A stretch of 64,000 bases of DNA from a bacterium 210820-DFI.6.37 (GTDB taxonomy: Bacteria; Bacillota; Clostridia; Peptostreptococcales; Anaerovoracaceae): NCBI GenBank assembly GCA_020558355.1, contig JAJCKG010000004.1, positions 1-64,000 on the forward strand. Reading direction: 5' to 3'. Below the pieces are notes generated by a model. It had not been told where the DNA came from, made no database searches, and saw only the letters and a list, made by a program, of their open reading frames with translations. Below are positions 18,370 through 26,950 of the stretch, one piece after another; the stretch's first letter is position 1; every line of letters starts with the position of its first letter. Position numbers and translations under genes: made by a program.

Positions 18370-18639
18370 TTAAAAGAAGCTTGGTTCTTCCCCAAAATCC
18401 TTTTTATGCCGCTTTGTCCATTCCTCATTTAAAGCAAGTTCCGCAGCATTGCTTTGGCGCTTTGCCATATTTACTATGATTTTCCCGCCTTTTATTCCAA
18501 TGGACATGATGTCATATTCTGACGCAAGCCCTTCTCTTTCAAATTCTTCAAAAGACGCGAATTCACACTCTTCACCATCAATCACGCAAATAAATTCAGT
18601 TTGTATTTTGCTCAAAATCAATTTTGTTTCAAAACTCAT
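18370..18639 (-). CDS. Small protein of unknown function
   Basis: An 89-residue acidic protein with no membrane segment. It shows beta-rich N-terminal part (LILSKIQTEFICVIDGEE) and a helical C-terminal half containing AKRQSNAAELALNEEWTKRH. It lies between the helicase (71 bases away) and the aminotransferase, same strand, with GAAAGG some 12 bases before the ATG. I do not recognise the family. Confidence 0.55.
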   Translation of the reverse strand: MSFETKLILSKIQTEFICVIDGEECEFASFEEFEREGLASEYDIMSIGIKGGKIIVNMAKRQSNAAELALNEEWTKRHKKDFGEEPSFF

Positions 18640-18710
18640 TCTTCCACTGGCCTTTCTGGTATGGGACGCTTCTCATACCGCCACACGCCCAAGTTCCTTT
18701 CCTTCTTCTC

Positions 18711-21473
18711 TCACAGCGCCCTGCTTCTTACCCTTACGCGGAGCGTCCCCGGCTCCCAGACCATACCGATAGCCTGCAGCCGCTCGATCTGCTCCTGGCT
18801 CAGTTCATCTTTTTTCTGCCGCTGGCCACTGACCCATTTTCCCAGGCCGTAGCCGCTTTCTGTTTTGTAAGTAACCGGCATCTGAAGGCTTCCGTGCTCC
18901 CGGTAATAGTCCGCCGCCAGATCATAAGCGGCTTTCCACTTGAATTCATTCACATCCCAGATCATGCCGATCTCGCTTAAAAGCCTTTCCTTTTCCGCAT
19001 CCAGCTGTCCGGCCTTCCATTTCTGACGCTGGCGAAGCAGCCAAACGCCCAGATCCTTTCCGCTTTTTCCTTTATAGCCTTTAGGCAGGTTAAGGTGGCC
19101 GGTCTGCTCAAAGAAAGCCTTTGCTTCCTCGTATTGCTCCTGCCACACCAGATCGAGGCGGGACATGTTTTTCCGGATTCCCAGGGATTCCAGCTGTTTC
19201 ACCTGATCTGAAGTCAATGTCTTTACCGTTTTGTTTCTTCCGGTAGGCTTTCCGCTCATTCGGGCGACCTGCTCCGTCAGCCATCGGGCCAGCCAGACGC
19301 CCTCGGACACATAATCCGCGGGCAGATTAATATTGCCGTGTTCCTCATAATAGCGCTTCAAAAGCCGGAACTTGGCGTCCCACGGGTCTTCTGGTTCCCA
19401 AACCATGCCGATGGCCTCCAGCTTGGCGATCCGCTCTTTGCTCAAGCCCCGCTTGTAGTTATCCCGCTGGTGGCGGATCCACCTTCCCAGCCTGCACCCA
19501 TCCTCTGTAATGTAAGCCACTGGGATATCCAGATTGCCGTGTTCTTTTTTGTACTGGCAGGCGGCTTCGTAGGATTTGTTCCAGGTGGTGTTTCGCCTGG
19601 TTTCCCAGATCATATCGATCTCATCCAGTTTTTGGATCTGCTCCCGGCTCAGCCTGCCTCTCTTTTCACTTGGGTTCCGCCGGATGGCCCGCATATTGAA
19701 AATCCAGGCGCCAAGGCGGATTCCGTCTTCATCTATATAATAGGAAGGAACTTCTAAATTGCCGTGTTCCCGGTGATACCGCACTGCCGCGTGGTAATTC
19801 TGCTCCCACAGATAATCGGGGACATCCCAGACCATACCGATGGCGTCCAGCGCCGCAATCCGTTCCTCCGTCAGGTATTCACTTTGAATGTGGCTTTTCT
19901 TATACGAGCGAAGCTGCGCAAGCCACCGGCCCAGCTTTACACCCTGGTACTCCTTATCGCTTACATTGACAAGGAGGTTGCCGAATTCCTGAAAATAAGC
20001 CTTTGCCGCGGCGTAATTCGTTTCCCATCTCTGGTCCCGAAGGCCCTGCCAGCGCATTCCAATGGAATCAAGCCGCTTTATCTGCTCATCGGTCAGGGTT
20101 CCGTTTACTTTTCCCATGCGGACCCGCCGCTGCGTATTGAGCCACTGTCCCAGAGACAGCCCTTCCGCCGTCAAATAGCGTTTTGGCGCCTCCAGATCGC
20201 CGTGCTCCCGGTAATACTGCCGGGCCGCTTCGTACATCAGCTCCCAGGAAGCGGAAAGCGTACTGTTCAGCTGGTTAAAAAGCTCCACACAGTCCCGGAC
20301 TTCATCGATCACCTCAAAGGTCCGGTTTACGATAGCGTCCTCCATTCCATGGGCACGGTAATAAGTCATGGCAATCCGCATTTCCTCTTCAACAGCGCCC
20401 AGACTGTATAAGTTCTCAATGTTCAGCACAATGTCAAAGATGACCGCGTCCTTTTTCCTGCTTGCGGAAAGCGCCCGCCCGATCTGCTGCTTGTAAATGA
20501 TCGGTGAAACGGTAGGCCGCAGCAGAATCACGCCGCTGACATCCTCCACATGAATGCCTTCATTCAGCATGTCAATGCAGAACAAAAGCTTTAAATGGCT
20601 GCTGTTATCCGCTTTGAACCCGGCAAAATCCCTGCTGGTCTTGGGATCCTCCGAATAGACCGAATAGACATGCGGCTCCGGATCCACTTTGCCGAACCAC
20701 TGAGAAGCCAGAGCGGTCATTTCATGAAGGTGCTCCACGCTTGCACAGAAAACGATGTATTTCCCGTCCCGCTCGGTCATATGCTTGTCAAACACATCCT
20801 CCAGCCCTTCCGCTTTTTCAAGGGCCCGCCGCAGCGCCTCCAGATAGGTTTCCGCCGCGGCGCGGACCGCTTTGCTCTTAGCGTCCCGCACCCGCTTTTC
20901 GTATCGCTCCAGATCCTTCTGGTAAGAAAAGACGGACAGAACATACTTGGGCGGATTCAGAATGCCCCGGACGATGGCCTCGCCAAGGGACAGGCTGGAA
21001 GCTACATTGCCGTCGAAAAGCTCATCCGCCATGTCCCGCTGATTGTCCAGATAGCGGATATTCGTAGCGGACAGGCCGAGAAGCGGCGCTTCGGGATACG
21101 TCTGAAGCAGCCGGTCGACGCCTTTTCCCCACATTTCAGCGCCGCAGCGATGAAATTCATCAAGAATAACCGCGTCAGCGCAAACGCGCTCCAGCTCTTG
21201 CTTTCCCATCAGCATCAGCTTTGCGTAGGTGAAAAAGCGAATGTTTCCCGGCAGGGCTCCGCCGGCCTTCTGCCAGTTTTCCAGCTGCGTCTTGAAAATA
21301 TATTCCGAAGAGGAGAGCCAGCACACCGTTTTGTCCGGGTGGTCCTGACAGAACTTCAGCGCAATAAAGGATTTTCCCGTTCCGGTAGGATGGATGACGG
21401 CAGCTTTTCCTGTTTCGGAAAGCAGGGCCAGAGCCGCTTCGTAAGCGGATTGGTTGTGTTCAAACAGCTCCAT
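18711..21473 (-). CDS. DEAD/DEAH helicase with seven helicase-associated repeats
   Basis: A superfamily 2 helicase. The motor region has Walker A in HPTGTGKSF, DEFHRCG (DEAH-type box) and LSATNIRYLD, then the second RecA lobe ending with the QQIGRALS motif VI. The C-terminal half is made of seven ~65-residue helicase-associated repeats, each with a W...Y...HG(N/D)L...P...LG.W...R pattern and an ending IGM.W. The frame is open to a TTG at 21548 (945 residues), but the ATG at 21473 has AAAGGAGG before it and I prefer that start. In the present orientation no good promoter is visible upstream; the invertible segment described below lies 62 bases from the frame's open end. Confidence 0.85.
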   Translation of the reverse strand: MELFEHNQSAYEAALALLSETGKAAVIHPTGTGKSFIALKFCQDHPDKTVCWLSSSEYIFKTQLENWQKAGGALPGNIRFFTYAKLMLMGKQELERVCADAVILDEFHRCGAEMWGKGVDRLLQTYPEAPLLGLSATNIRYLDNQRDMADELFDGNVASSLSLGEAIVRGILNPPKYVLSVFSYQKDLERYEKRVRDAKSKAVRAAAETYLEALRRALEKAEGLEDVFDKHMTERDGKYIVFCASVEHLHEMTALASQWFGKVDPEPHVYSVYSEDPKTSRDFAGFKADNSSHLKLLFCIDMLNEGIHVEDVSGVILLRPTVSPIIYKQQIGRALSASRKKDAVIFDIVLNIENLYSLGAVEEEMRIAMTYYRAHGMEDAIVNRTFEVIDEVRDCVELFNQLNSTLSASWELMYEAARQYYREHGDLEAPKRYLTAEGLSLGQWLNTQRRVRMGKVNGTLTDEQIKRLDSIGMRWQGLRDQRWETNYAAAKAYFQEFGNLLVNVSDKEYQGVKLGRWLAQLRSYKKSHIQSEYLTEERIAALDAIGMVWDVPDYLWEQNYHAAVRYHREHGNLEVPSYYIDEDGIRLGAWIFNMRAIRRNPSEKRGRLSREQIQKLDEIDMIWETRRNTTWNKSYEAACQYKKEHGNLDIPVAYITEDGCRLGRWIRHQRDNYKRGLSKERIAKLEAIGMVWEPEDPWDAKFRLLKRYYEEHGNINLPADYVSEGVWLARWLTEQVARMSGKPTGRNKTVKTLTSDQVKQLESLGIRKNMSRLDLVWQEQYEEAKAFFEQTGHLNLPKGYKGKSGKDLGVWLLRQRQKWKAGQLDAEKERLLSEIGMIWDVNEFKWKAAYDLAADYYREHGSLQMPVTYKTESGYGLGKWVSGQRQKKDELSQEQIERLQAIGMVWEPGTLRVRVRSRAL

Positions 21474-21610
21474 TGCTACCGGCGCCTCCTTTCCTGCTCC
21501 CGCGTCCATTTTGCTTTCTTTTGCATAATTTTTTCTATAAATGGCCAAACTGAGTTAAAATAGTCTTTGACCATGAGAACTGCGCCGCTGTCCATAATCG
21601 ACAGCTTGAT

Positions 21611-21635
21611 AGTAATGAAGTGCTAAAATTTATTA
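21611..21635 (+). repeat. Left inverted repeat of putative invertible segment
   Basis: 25-bp arm starting AGTAATGAAGTGCTAAA, then A and TTTATTA. Its reverse complement occurs at 23073-23097 with one mismatch. It lies 62 bases from the open end of the helicase frame and 67 bases beyond the recombinase stop. Confidence 0.85.
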
Positions 21636-21639
21636 CAAA

Positions 21640-21681
21640 AAAACCGAACGCTCTCTGAAAAAAGAGGGCGTTCGGTTTTTG
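21640..21681. terminator. Bidirectional terminator inside the segment
   Basis: Stem AAACCGAACGC...GCGTTCGGTTT (21641-21651 with 21668-21678, internal CTCT/AGAG pairs) flanked by A-runs and T-runs, so it works in both directions. It stops recombinase transcripts before they leave the segment to the left in this orientation. Confidence 0.85.
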
Positions 21682-21701
21682 TAAGACCAGAACCTTGACT
21701 G

Positions 21702-22826
21702 CTATAAGCAGGCGGGCATCAGGCGGTCCATCTGAACTTTTTTCTGCTGCAGACTGGGATGTACATAGGTGGATAGGGTGGTGGTAATACTGCTGTGACC
21801 AAGAATCTCTGAAAGGGACTTGGTATCAAACCCCTTTTCTACACAGCAGGTAGCGAAGGTATGTCTGAGCGCGTGGAAAGTATAGGCTTCCATGTGGTTT
21901 TCCCGCAGATACTTTTTATATCGCATATAATACTGATGAGGCTCCGTATATTTGGGACAGCCTGTAACCAGATAACAGTTCTTTTCCTTCTTTCTCAGAA
22001 AGAGATACTCCGCGAGAAAATCGGGCAGAGGGATCAGACGGACTGAACGCTCGGTTTTCGGTTCGCTGATAATCACCTTCGTCTTTGTTTGCGTTTTTGG
22101 GTCCAGATCCGCTATCCTGGCAACTGTCCGGCGAATCATCACGGTTCCATTGGAAAAGTCAATATCTTCCCAGCGAAGCCCGCACAGCTCACCGATTCGC
22201 ACGCCGGTAAAAAGGGTAAATAAAATCCCCAGACTTACCGGATCATCCGAATTAAGCAGCTTTCTTTCAAGTCTGATCCGGTCGGCATCCTTTATAAGCT
22301 TTGTGGTTCTCGGCGTTTTGGGAGGGTATTTAACCCAATTCACATCAGGACAGTAATAGTGATTCTCCTCTCCATATCGAAAGATTGCTTTCAGCACACA
22401 AAGAATATCCGAAACGGTTTTCGGTGACAAAGCTCCGTTTCTGACGCCGCCCTCGGCAAGCAGCTTTTCCGGAAGCTGCCTGATCTGCCTTTGGCCGATT
22501 TTGGACAGCTGTTGATCCTTCAGCAAGGGAAGCAGATACTTTGTAACAATGCGGTAGTACCTGGTATAAGTAGACTCCTTTACAGAAATCCGTATATCCG
22601 CGAGCCACAGGTCAGCAAGCGTATCAAAGGCGGCCAGCTGCTTAACAACTGGAGCTTTTCTATTCTCCGGCAGCGCTAATTCCATTTGCTTTCTGGCTTT
22701 GACTTCCGCGTAGGAATTTCCATAAAGATACCGGTATTTCGCTTTTCCATCCTCATAATGATGGATATATCTCGCTTCCCATCTCCCATCCTTTCTCTTA
22801 AAAATGTTTTCTCCTTTTCTTGACAT
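21702..22826 (-). CDS. Tyrosine site-specific recombinase
   Basis: A 374-residue integrase of the Tn916-like class. It has an N-terminal arm-binding domain (MSRKGENIFKRKDGRWEAR), a SAM-like core-binding domain at about 65-155, and an intact catalytic domain: Arg in FTGVRIGELCGLRW, HALRHTFAT, ILGHSS and the tyrosine in LSTYVHPS. ATAAAGGAG precedes the ATG. No excisionase, phage or conjugation gene is near it, and it lies exactly between a pair of inverted repeats, which fits an invertase role better than an element integrase. Confidence 0.9.
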   Translation of the reverse strand: MSRKGENIFKRKDGRWEARYIHHYEDGKAKYRYLYGNSYAEVKARKQMELALPENRKAPVVKQLAAFDTLADLWLADIRISVKESTYTRYYRIVTKYLLPLLKDQQLSKIGQRQIRQLPEKLLAEGGVRNGALSPKTVSDILCVLKAIFRYGEENHYYCPDVNWVKYPPKTPRTTKLIKDADRIRLERKLLNSDDPVSLGILFTLFTGVRIGELCGLRWEDIDFSNGTVMIRRTVARIADLDPKTQTKTKVIISEPKTERSVRLIPLPDFLAEYLFLRKKEKNCYLVTGCPKYTEPHQYYMRYKKYLRENHMEAYTFHALRHTFATCCVEKGFDTKSLSEILGHSSITTTLSTYVHPSLQQKKVQMDRLMPACL

Positions 22827-22993
22827 AGTTACACTCCTTTATCTTGATTTTGACCATGATTCTGACTGCTATAAAGTTAGAATCGCCATCAATTTGTCCC
22901 GTTCAGATTGCGAATCATCTCATAAACGGGGGCTTTGTGAGTTACACATGCTTACAGAAAACTACAAAATGTACTGAAAAACGATAGGCTTCG

Positions 22994-23022
22994 TTGACAA
23001 GTACCCTTTTTTGTGGTAATAT
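22994..23022 (+). promoter_or_regulatory. Consensus promoter pointing out of the invertible segment
   Basis: TTGACA at 22994-22999, a 17-base spacer, and TAATAT at 23017-23022. The predicted start is near 23029, about 44 bases before the right inverted repeat. As drawn it fires into a stretch (23,098-23,316) with no plus-strand gene; after inversion it would fire into the helicase. Confidence 0.7.
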
Positions 23023-23072
23023 TCTATATTGAATCGTGGCCGTATAGTACAATTTTCGATTGGTTCGATAGA

Positions 23073-23097
23073 TAATAAAGTTTAGCACTTCATTACT
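23073..23097 (-). repeat. Right inverted repeat of putative invertible segment
   Basis: Reverse complement of 21611-21635 with a single mismatch, ending TTTAGCACTTCATTACT on the plus strand. It lies directly downstream of the outward promoter. Confidence 0.85.
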
Positions 23098-23316
23098 TCT
23101 TCAGACAAATTTTATAATAGAATTCAGAACTTGTATACACACAGGAATGGATCATTTTTAAGTCCTCGCCCTGTTTGTATATTTTTTTTAGATGTTAACA
23201 GGCGCCCGATTTAATAGCGGATGTTAACATAAAAATCAGGCGCGCGGACCGCAAAATCCCGCAATCCCGCTCCGATAAGACCTTTCCCCAAAAATCAGCC
23301 GCTGAACACCTTGAAC
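23098..23316. other. Intergenic stretch without recognised gene
   Basis: No credible protein on either strand. This is the region the outward promoter of the invertible segment would transcribe now. It contains two short copies of GATGTTAACA, about 30 bases apart, of unknown meaning. Confidence 0.5.
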
Positions 23317-23373
23317 AAAAAAAGCCACCGGATTGCTCCGCGCCGCCATGTGGCAGCTTTGATTTCCGGTGAC
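23317..23373 (-). terminator. Terminator after mgtE
   Basis: On the minus strand, GTCACCGGA pairs with TCCGGTGGC across a loop that itself can fold, followed by seven T. It lies 27 bases after the mgtE stop. Confidence 0.8.
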
Positions 23374-23399
23374 TTATTATTTCATTTTTATTTTCTATC

Positions 23400-24788
23400 C
23401 TACACAGAGATTCCCAGCACCATGGTTGCCATAGCCAGATAGACCAACGTGGAGATCATATCGGTCAGAGAGGTGATCATCGGCGTAGCCATAAGGGCCG
23501 GGTCGATGCCCAGGCGTTTTGCCAGCATCGGCAGCATTCCTCCGATCAGCTTTGCGAACATGACCACCACCAGCATGGAAGCGCATACCGTAAGAGCAAT
23601 TTCTATCTCCTGGCGGTCGATCACCATGATCTTGGCAAAATTGAAAAGACTTAGGACCACACCCAGTATAATACTGATCCGCAATTCTTTCCAGAATACT
23701 TTCAGCGCGTCCTTCAGCTCGATATCGCCCAGAGATATACCTCGTATAATCAGGGTCGCGGCCTGGGTCCCCGTATTTCCTCCGGTCCCCATCAAAAGCG
23801 GCAGATAGAAGGTCAGCGCCACAACCTGCTGCAGTGTCACTTCAAACTGCTCAATAATAGAGCCTGTAATCATCAGGGATATGGAGAGCAGAATAAGCCA
23901 CGGCAGACGGTTCTTCGCGTGGCGGAACACCCCCATGTCCAGGTATTCCGTATCCGAACCGTCAATAACACCGGCCATACGCTCGATATCCTCTGTGGTT
24001 TCCTCTTCAATAACGTCCAGAATATCGTCTACCGTAATAATTCCCACCAGCCGGTGCTCCTTATCCACTACCGGAATAGCCAGAAAGCCGTACTTTTTAA
24101 AAGCCTCCGATACTTCCTCCTGGTCGTCGTACACATTTACATACACGTACTCGGTACTCATCAGCTCCGATACCTTCATATCATTATCGTGGATCACCAA
24201 AGACCGAAGAGAAACAATACCTTCCAGCTTTCTTCCCTTTTCCTTTACATAACAGGTATAAACCGTTTCACTGTCCATACCTTCCCGTTTGATATGAGCC
24301 AGCGCTTCTCCCACAGTCATGTTGTCCTGCAGACTGATATATTCCGGCGTCATCAGCGTTCCAGCGCTGTTTTCCGGATAATTCAGGAATGTATTGATCA
24401 GTTTTCGTTCTTCCTTCGGCGTCTTTTCAAGGATCTTATCCACCAGATTAGCCGGCAGCTCCTCAATAACGTCAATTTTATCGTCAAAGTCCAGTTCTTT
24501 TATAATGTAGCTGATTTCCCGGTCGGTAATGCCGGAGATAATCGCCATCTGATCTTCTGACGGCAAATAAGAAAATACTTCGACAGAAACATCCTTTGGC
24601 AGCATACGGAACACGATAATCGTTGGCTCCACGCCCAGTTCTTCCAGAACTTCCTCCAGTATCTCGGCTATATCCACCTCATTATTTTTCAGCAGCATGT
24701 CCCTGGCCGCGACGTAATGCTTTTCTTCCAGCGTTTCAAGCACCTCTTCAATTATTTCGTCAAAGTCCCTGTTCATTTCTTTTTCCAT
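23400..24788 (-). CDS. mgtE: Magnesium transporter MgtE
   Basis: Mg2+ channel of the plasma membrane, 462 residues. The N-terminal helical domain (to about residue 130, with LPKDVSVEVFSYLP and the family's ELPANLVDKIL) is followed by a CBS pair (about 135-255, including AIPVVDKEHRLVGIITVDD) that senses Mg2+, then five membrane helices with the pore-lining GNTGTQAATLIIRG. The frame starts with TTG at 24812, but the ATG at 24788 with GGGAGG before it is the better start. It follows the three unusual genes upstream by 76 bases and may have its own promoter. Confidence 0.95.
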   Translation of the reverse strand: MEKEMNRDFDEIIEEVLETLEEKHYVAARDMLLKNNEVDIAEILEEVLEELGVEPTIIVFRMLPKDVSVEVFSYLPSEDQMAIISGITDREISYIIKELDFDDKIDVIEELPANLVDKILEKTPKEERKLINTFLNYPENSAGTLMTPEYISLQDNMTVGEALAHIKREGMDSETVYTCYVKEKGRKLEGIVSLRSLVIHDNDMKVSELMSTEYVYVNVYDDQEEVSEAFKKYGFLAIPVVDKEHRLVGIITVDDILDVIEEETTEDIERMAGVIDGSDTEYLDMGVFRHAKNRLPWLILLSISLMITGSIIEQFEVTLQQVVALTFYLPLLMGTGGNTGTQAATLIIRGISLGDIELKDALKVFWKELRISIILGVVLSLFNFAKIMVIDRQEIEIALTVCASMLVVVMFAKLIGGMLPMLAKRLGIDPALMATPMITSLTDMISTLVYLAMATMVLGISV

Positions 24789-24863
24789 CGGCTTTACCTC
24801 CCTTCCTGGCAAATTATATTATAAAATCTCCGCTCCCGCAAGCGCGCAAACGCGGGAAATCGG

Positions 24864-25928
24864 TTAAGCTTTCAGTGTTTTTAAAATGTTTTCCGCAAAA
24901 TGCTCCGCCCTCTTTTCGACGCCTTCTGACTGGAGAATCGCTTTCGGGTCGTTGGCTGTCTCCAGCAACGCGAAATGTCCCGGCAGCCGAAACGTTTTAT
25001 TCATATTCAAAGCGCTGATCAGCTGCTGGGCGACCAGATCGCCGCCGCTGTAGCCGGATACAACAATGCCGAAAAGATTCTTCTTGTAGAACTTGTGATT
25101 CATAAACAGCGCCGTCAGCCGGTTGATAAGGGCTGCCAGATTAGCGCCGATGGCATCGTTATAATTGGGACAGACCATCACAAGCGCGTCGCACTCTAAG
25201 ATCGCCGGATAAACCTCCTCCACAATGGGGCCGCCGTAAAAGCACTTTTCTTCTTCCGCGAAATGCATACAGGTCTCATACGGGCATCCCCGGCAGTCCA
25301 TAACCTTGCCGTTACGAATGGATATTTCCTGAATGCGGCACCCGCCAAGATGGGACTTTACCATCTCCCACAGGCTGAGGCTGTTGGAAGTCGTATGTTC
25401 GCTGGAATGAAGCATCAGGATCTTAGGATTTTCCTTTTTCTTCACTTCTGTCTCAATGATGTTGTAGACCAGCTGCCTTCCCGCCACAATGTACGCTCCC
25501 AGATTATCCATGTGCAGATTCTGCGCCCGGATATTAAAATTCTTCAGGGACCTGGTTCCCTCTACCAGCGGCCTTCCCGGAAACGTGCATCCCGACCGGT
25601 TGGCGCTGAATACCAGCTCTCTGGAAATAGATTTCGTAAAAAGCTCGCTGTTTCCGTCTACAATCACCCCGCCGACGCTTCCCTCAAAACAGTCCCGGTT
25701 TACGCGAATCAGCTTCAGCATATTATAATATTCTAAATTAATTCCTGATTCCCCCAGCGATATGGAAAACAGCAGCTTTTTATGCCGCAGATCCGCCTTT
25801 TCGAACTCCTCTACCGTAACGATCTCATCATAAGTGTACCCCTTCAGGCTGGCATCCAGTATGGAATGGAGCCGTTCCGCTTTCTTTGTGTCACTGCACA
25901 GCGGATTTATCAGCACAAACTGTCCCAT
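24864..25928 (-). CDS. Iron-sulfur flavoprotein (NADPH-dependent FMN reductase fold)
   Basis: A 354-residue protein. The C-terminal ~190 residues have the flavodoxin-like FMN reductase layout (KILMLHSSEHTTSNS, VMVCPNYNDAIGANLAALIN, GIVVSGYSGGDLVAQQL) with a cysteine cluster CRGCPYETCMHFAEEEKC that probably binds an Fe-S centre, as in the iron-sulfur flavoproteins of anaerobes. The N-terminal ~150 residues do not resemble anything I know. GAGGAGGG lies before the ATG. It is the third gene of a compact operon with the dehydrogenase-like and giant proteins. Confidence 0.75.
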   Translation of the reverse strand: MGQFVLINPLCSDTKKAERLHSILDASLKGYTYDEIVTVEEFEKADLRHKKLLFSISLGESGINLEYYNMLKLIRVNRDCFEGSVGGVIVDGNSELFTKSISRELVFSANRSGCTFPGRPLVEGTRSLKNFNIRAQNLHMDNLGAYIVAGRQLVYNIIETEVKKKENPKILMLHSSEHTTSNSLSLWEMVKSHLGGCRIQEISIRNGKVMDCRGCPYETCMHFAEEEKCFYGGPIVEEVYPAILECDALVMVCPNYNDAIGANLAALINRLTALFMNHKFYKKNLFGIVVSGYSGGDLVAQQLISALNMNKTFRLPGHFALLETANDPKAILQSEGVEKRAEHFAENILKTLKA

Positions 25929-25951
25929 AACACCCCTCCTCTTTCCTTATT

Positions 25952-26950
25952 TTATATCAATTCCTTTAAATTTCTGTACGCGTTTTCGATCCGTTCATAG
26001 AGCGGTTTTGGAAGCGGCAGGTTTTCCACCTGTATCCCGTAAGGAGTCCTTCTGTTTTTCATGCCCAAAAAAGCGCCCTTTTCTCCCTTTCCAAAGTAGA
26101 CAGAGCTGTAATTCCACTCTCCCAAAATCGTCGCCAGAATGGAAATCGCTCCTGAGGACAGGGCCGGCGCAATGTAAGGCTTAAACCCCAGTTCTCTTGT
26201 CTTCATATTGGATTGAACCGCGAGCCCGGTAAGCTCTCTGGACAAAACATCATCATAACGCTCTAAGCTGTCGGCAATGACCAGATCCTGTCCATGGGGC
26301 CCAAAGGCCCTGCCTTCCTTCGGGAAGCGGAAAAACCTCGGATCCTTCTTCGCGAAATACAGCGCCCTGCTGTTCATAACACCCAGTCCATAGCCCTGCA
26401 CCTGTTCCCGGCGCAATCCAGCCAGGAGCGCCGCCTTGCACAGAGGATCTACCGGATCGGAAACCACAGCAAAGAGTCCCGCGAAATCCCGCTCCGCCGC
26501 CTGAGCCGCGAAGCTTCCCACCAGGCGGGCGTTTTCTTCCAGCTGAGCCATCCGCACATCCTTTACATCTCCCCCTACCGGCGGAACTCCCTTTGACGCG
26601 CAGAAAATCATCACATCACAGTCAAAGAGCTCCCGGGAAGAAATAATTTCCACTTGCGGCATCCGCCCGTGAAAGACCGGCTCTTCGATCTGATTGATCT
26701 CCATTTCAAAGCGCCGGGCCGCGGCCTCATTCAGATCACAGATTCCCATAGACTGAATCGCTTCTCCGCCGAGAAGCCGCAGTCCCATCAGGAGGGTGCT
26801 TCCCACATCGCCCAGAGCCAGAAGGTTCACTCTTTTTTTCTTTCTCAAAGAAAATGGGTTCTCTTTTTCCGGCCGGATAAAAAAGCTGTCCGCCTTTACA
26901 TTGATCGCGTTTTGCTCTTCAAATAAATCACTCAGTCGTTTTGTTTTCAT
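25952..26950 (-). CDS. Lactate/malate dehydrogenase-like protein
   Basis: A 332-residue Rossmann protein. Residues from about 40 read VNLLALGDVGSTLLMGLRLL, then SMGICDLNE, FAVVSDPVDPLC and FGPHGQDLVIADSLE, which follow the LDH/MDH order, with GPHG in place of the usual GEHG/GEHGD around the catalytic histidine. A ~40-residue N-terminal extension and the C-terminal tail are atypical. Its ATG overlaps the stop of the giant gene by 4 bases, so the two are translationally coupled. Substrate unknown; it is not an ordinary LDH. Confidence 0.7.
   Translation of the reverse strand: MKTKRLSDLFEEQNAINVKADSFFIRPEKENPFSLRKKKRVNLLALGDVGSTLLMGLRLLGGEAIQSMGICDLNEAAARRFEMEINQIEEPVFHGRMPQVEIISSRELFDCDVMIFCASKGVPPVGGDVKDVRMAQLEENARLVGSFAAQAAERDFAGLFAVVSDPVDPLCKAALLAGLRREQVQGYGLGVMNSRALYFAKKDPRFFRFPKEGRAFGPHGQDLVIADSLERYDDVLSRELTGLAVQSNMKTRELGFKPYIAPALSSGAISILATILGEWNYSSVYFGKGEKGAFLGMKNRRTPYGIQVENLPLPKPLYERIENAYRNLKELI

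Larger units (their letters stand above)
21611..23097. mobile_element. Putative invertible promoter segment carrying its own recombinase
   Basis: A 1,487-bp segment bounded by inverted repeats. Left arm 21611-21635 begins AGTAATGAAGTGCTAAA; right arm 23073-23097 is its reverse complement, matching 24 of 25 bases (mismatch 21628/23080). Inside, from left to right, are a terminator, an intact tyrosine recombinase gene on the minus strand, and a consensus promoter pointing right, out through the right arm. Flipping would place that promoter next to the left flank and aim it at the helicase and polysaccharide genes. Sequence shows the parts; the inversion itself is inference. Confidence 0.65.

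Noticed and set aside
21566..22859. TTTGACCATGA direct repeat (21566-21576 and 22849-22859) as attachment sites of an integrative element
   Set aside because: Only 11 bases, with one copy inside and one outside the inverted repeats. No excisionase, phage or conjugation genes support an integrated element.
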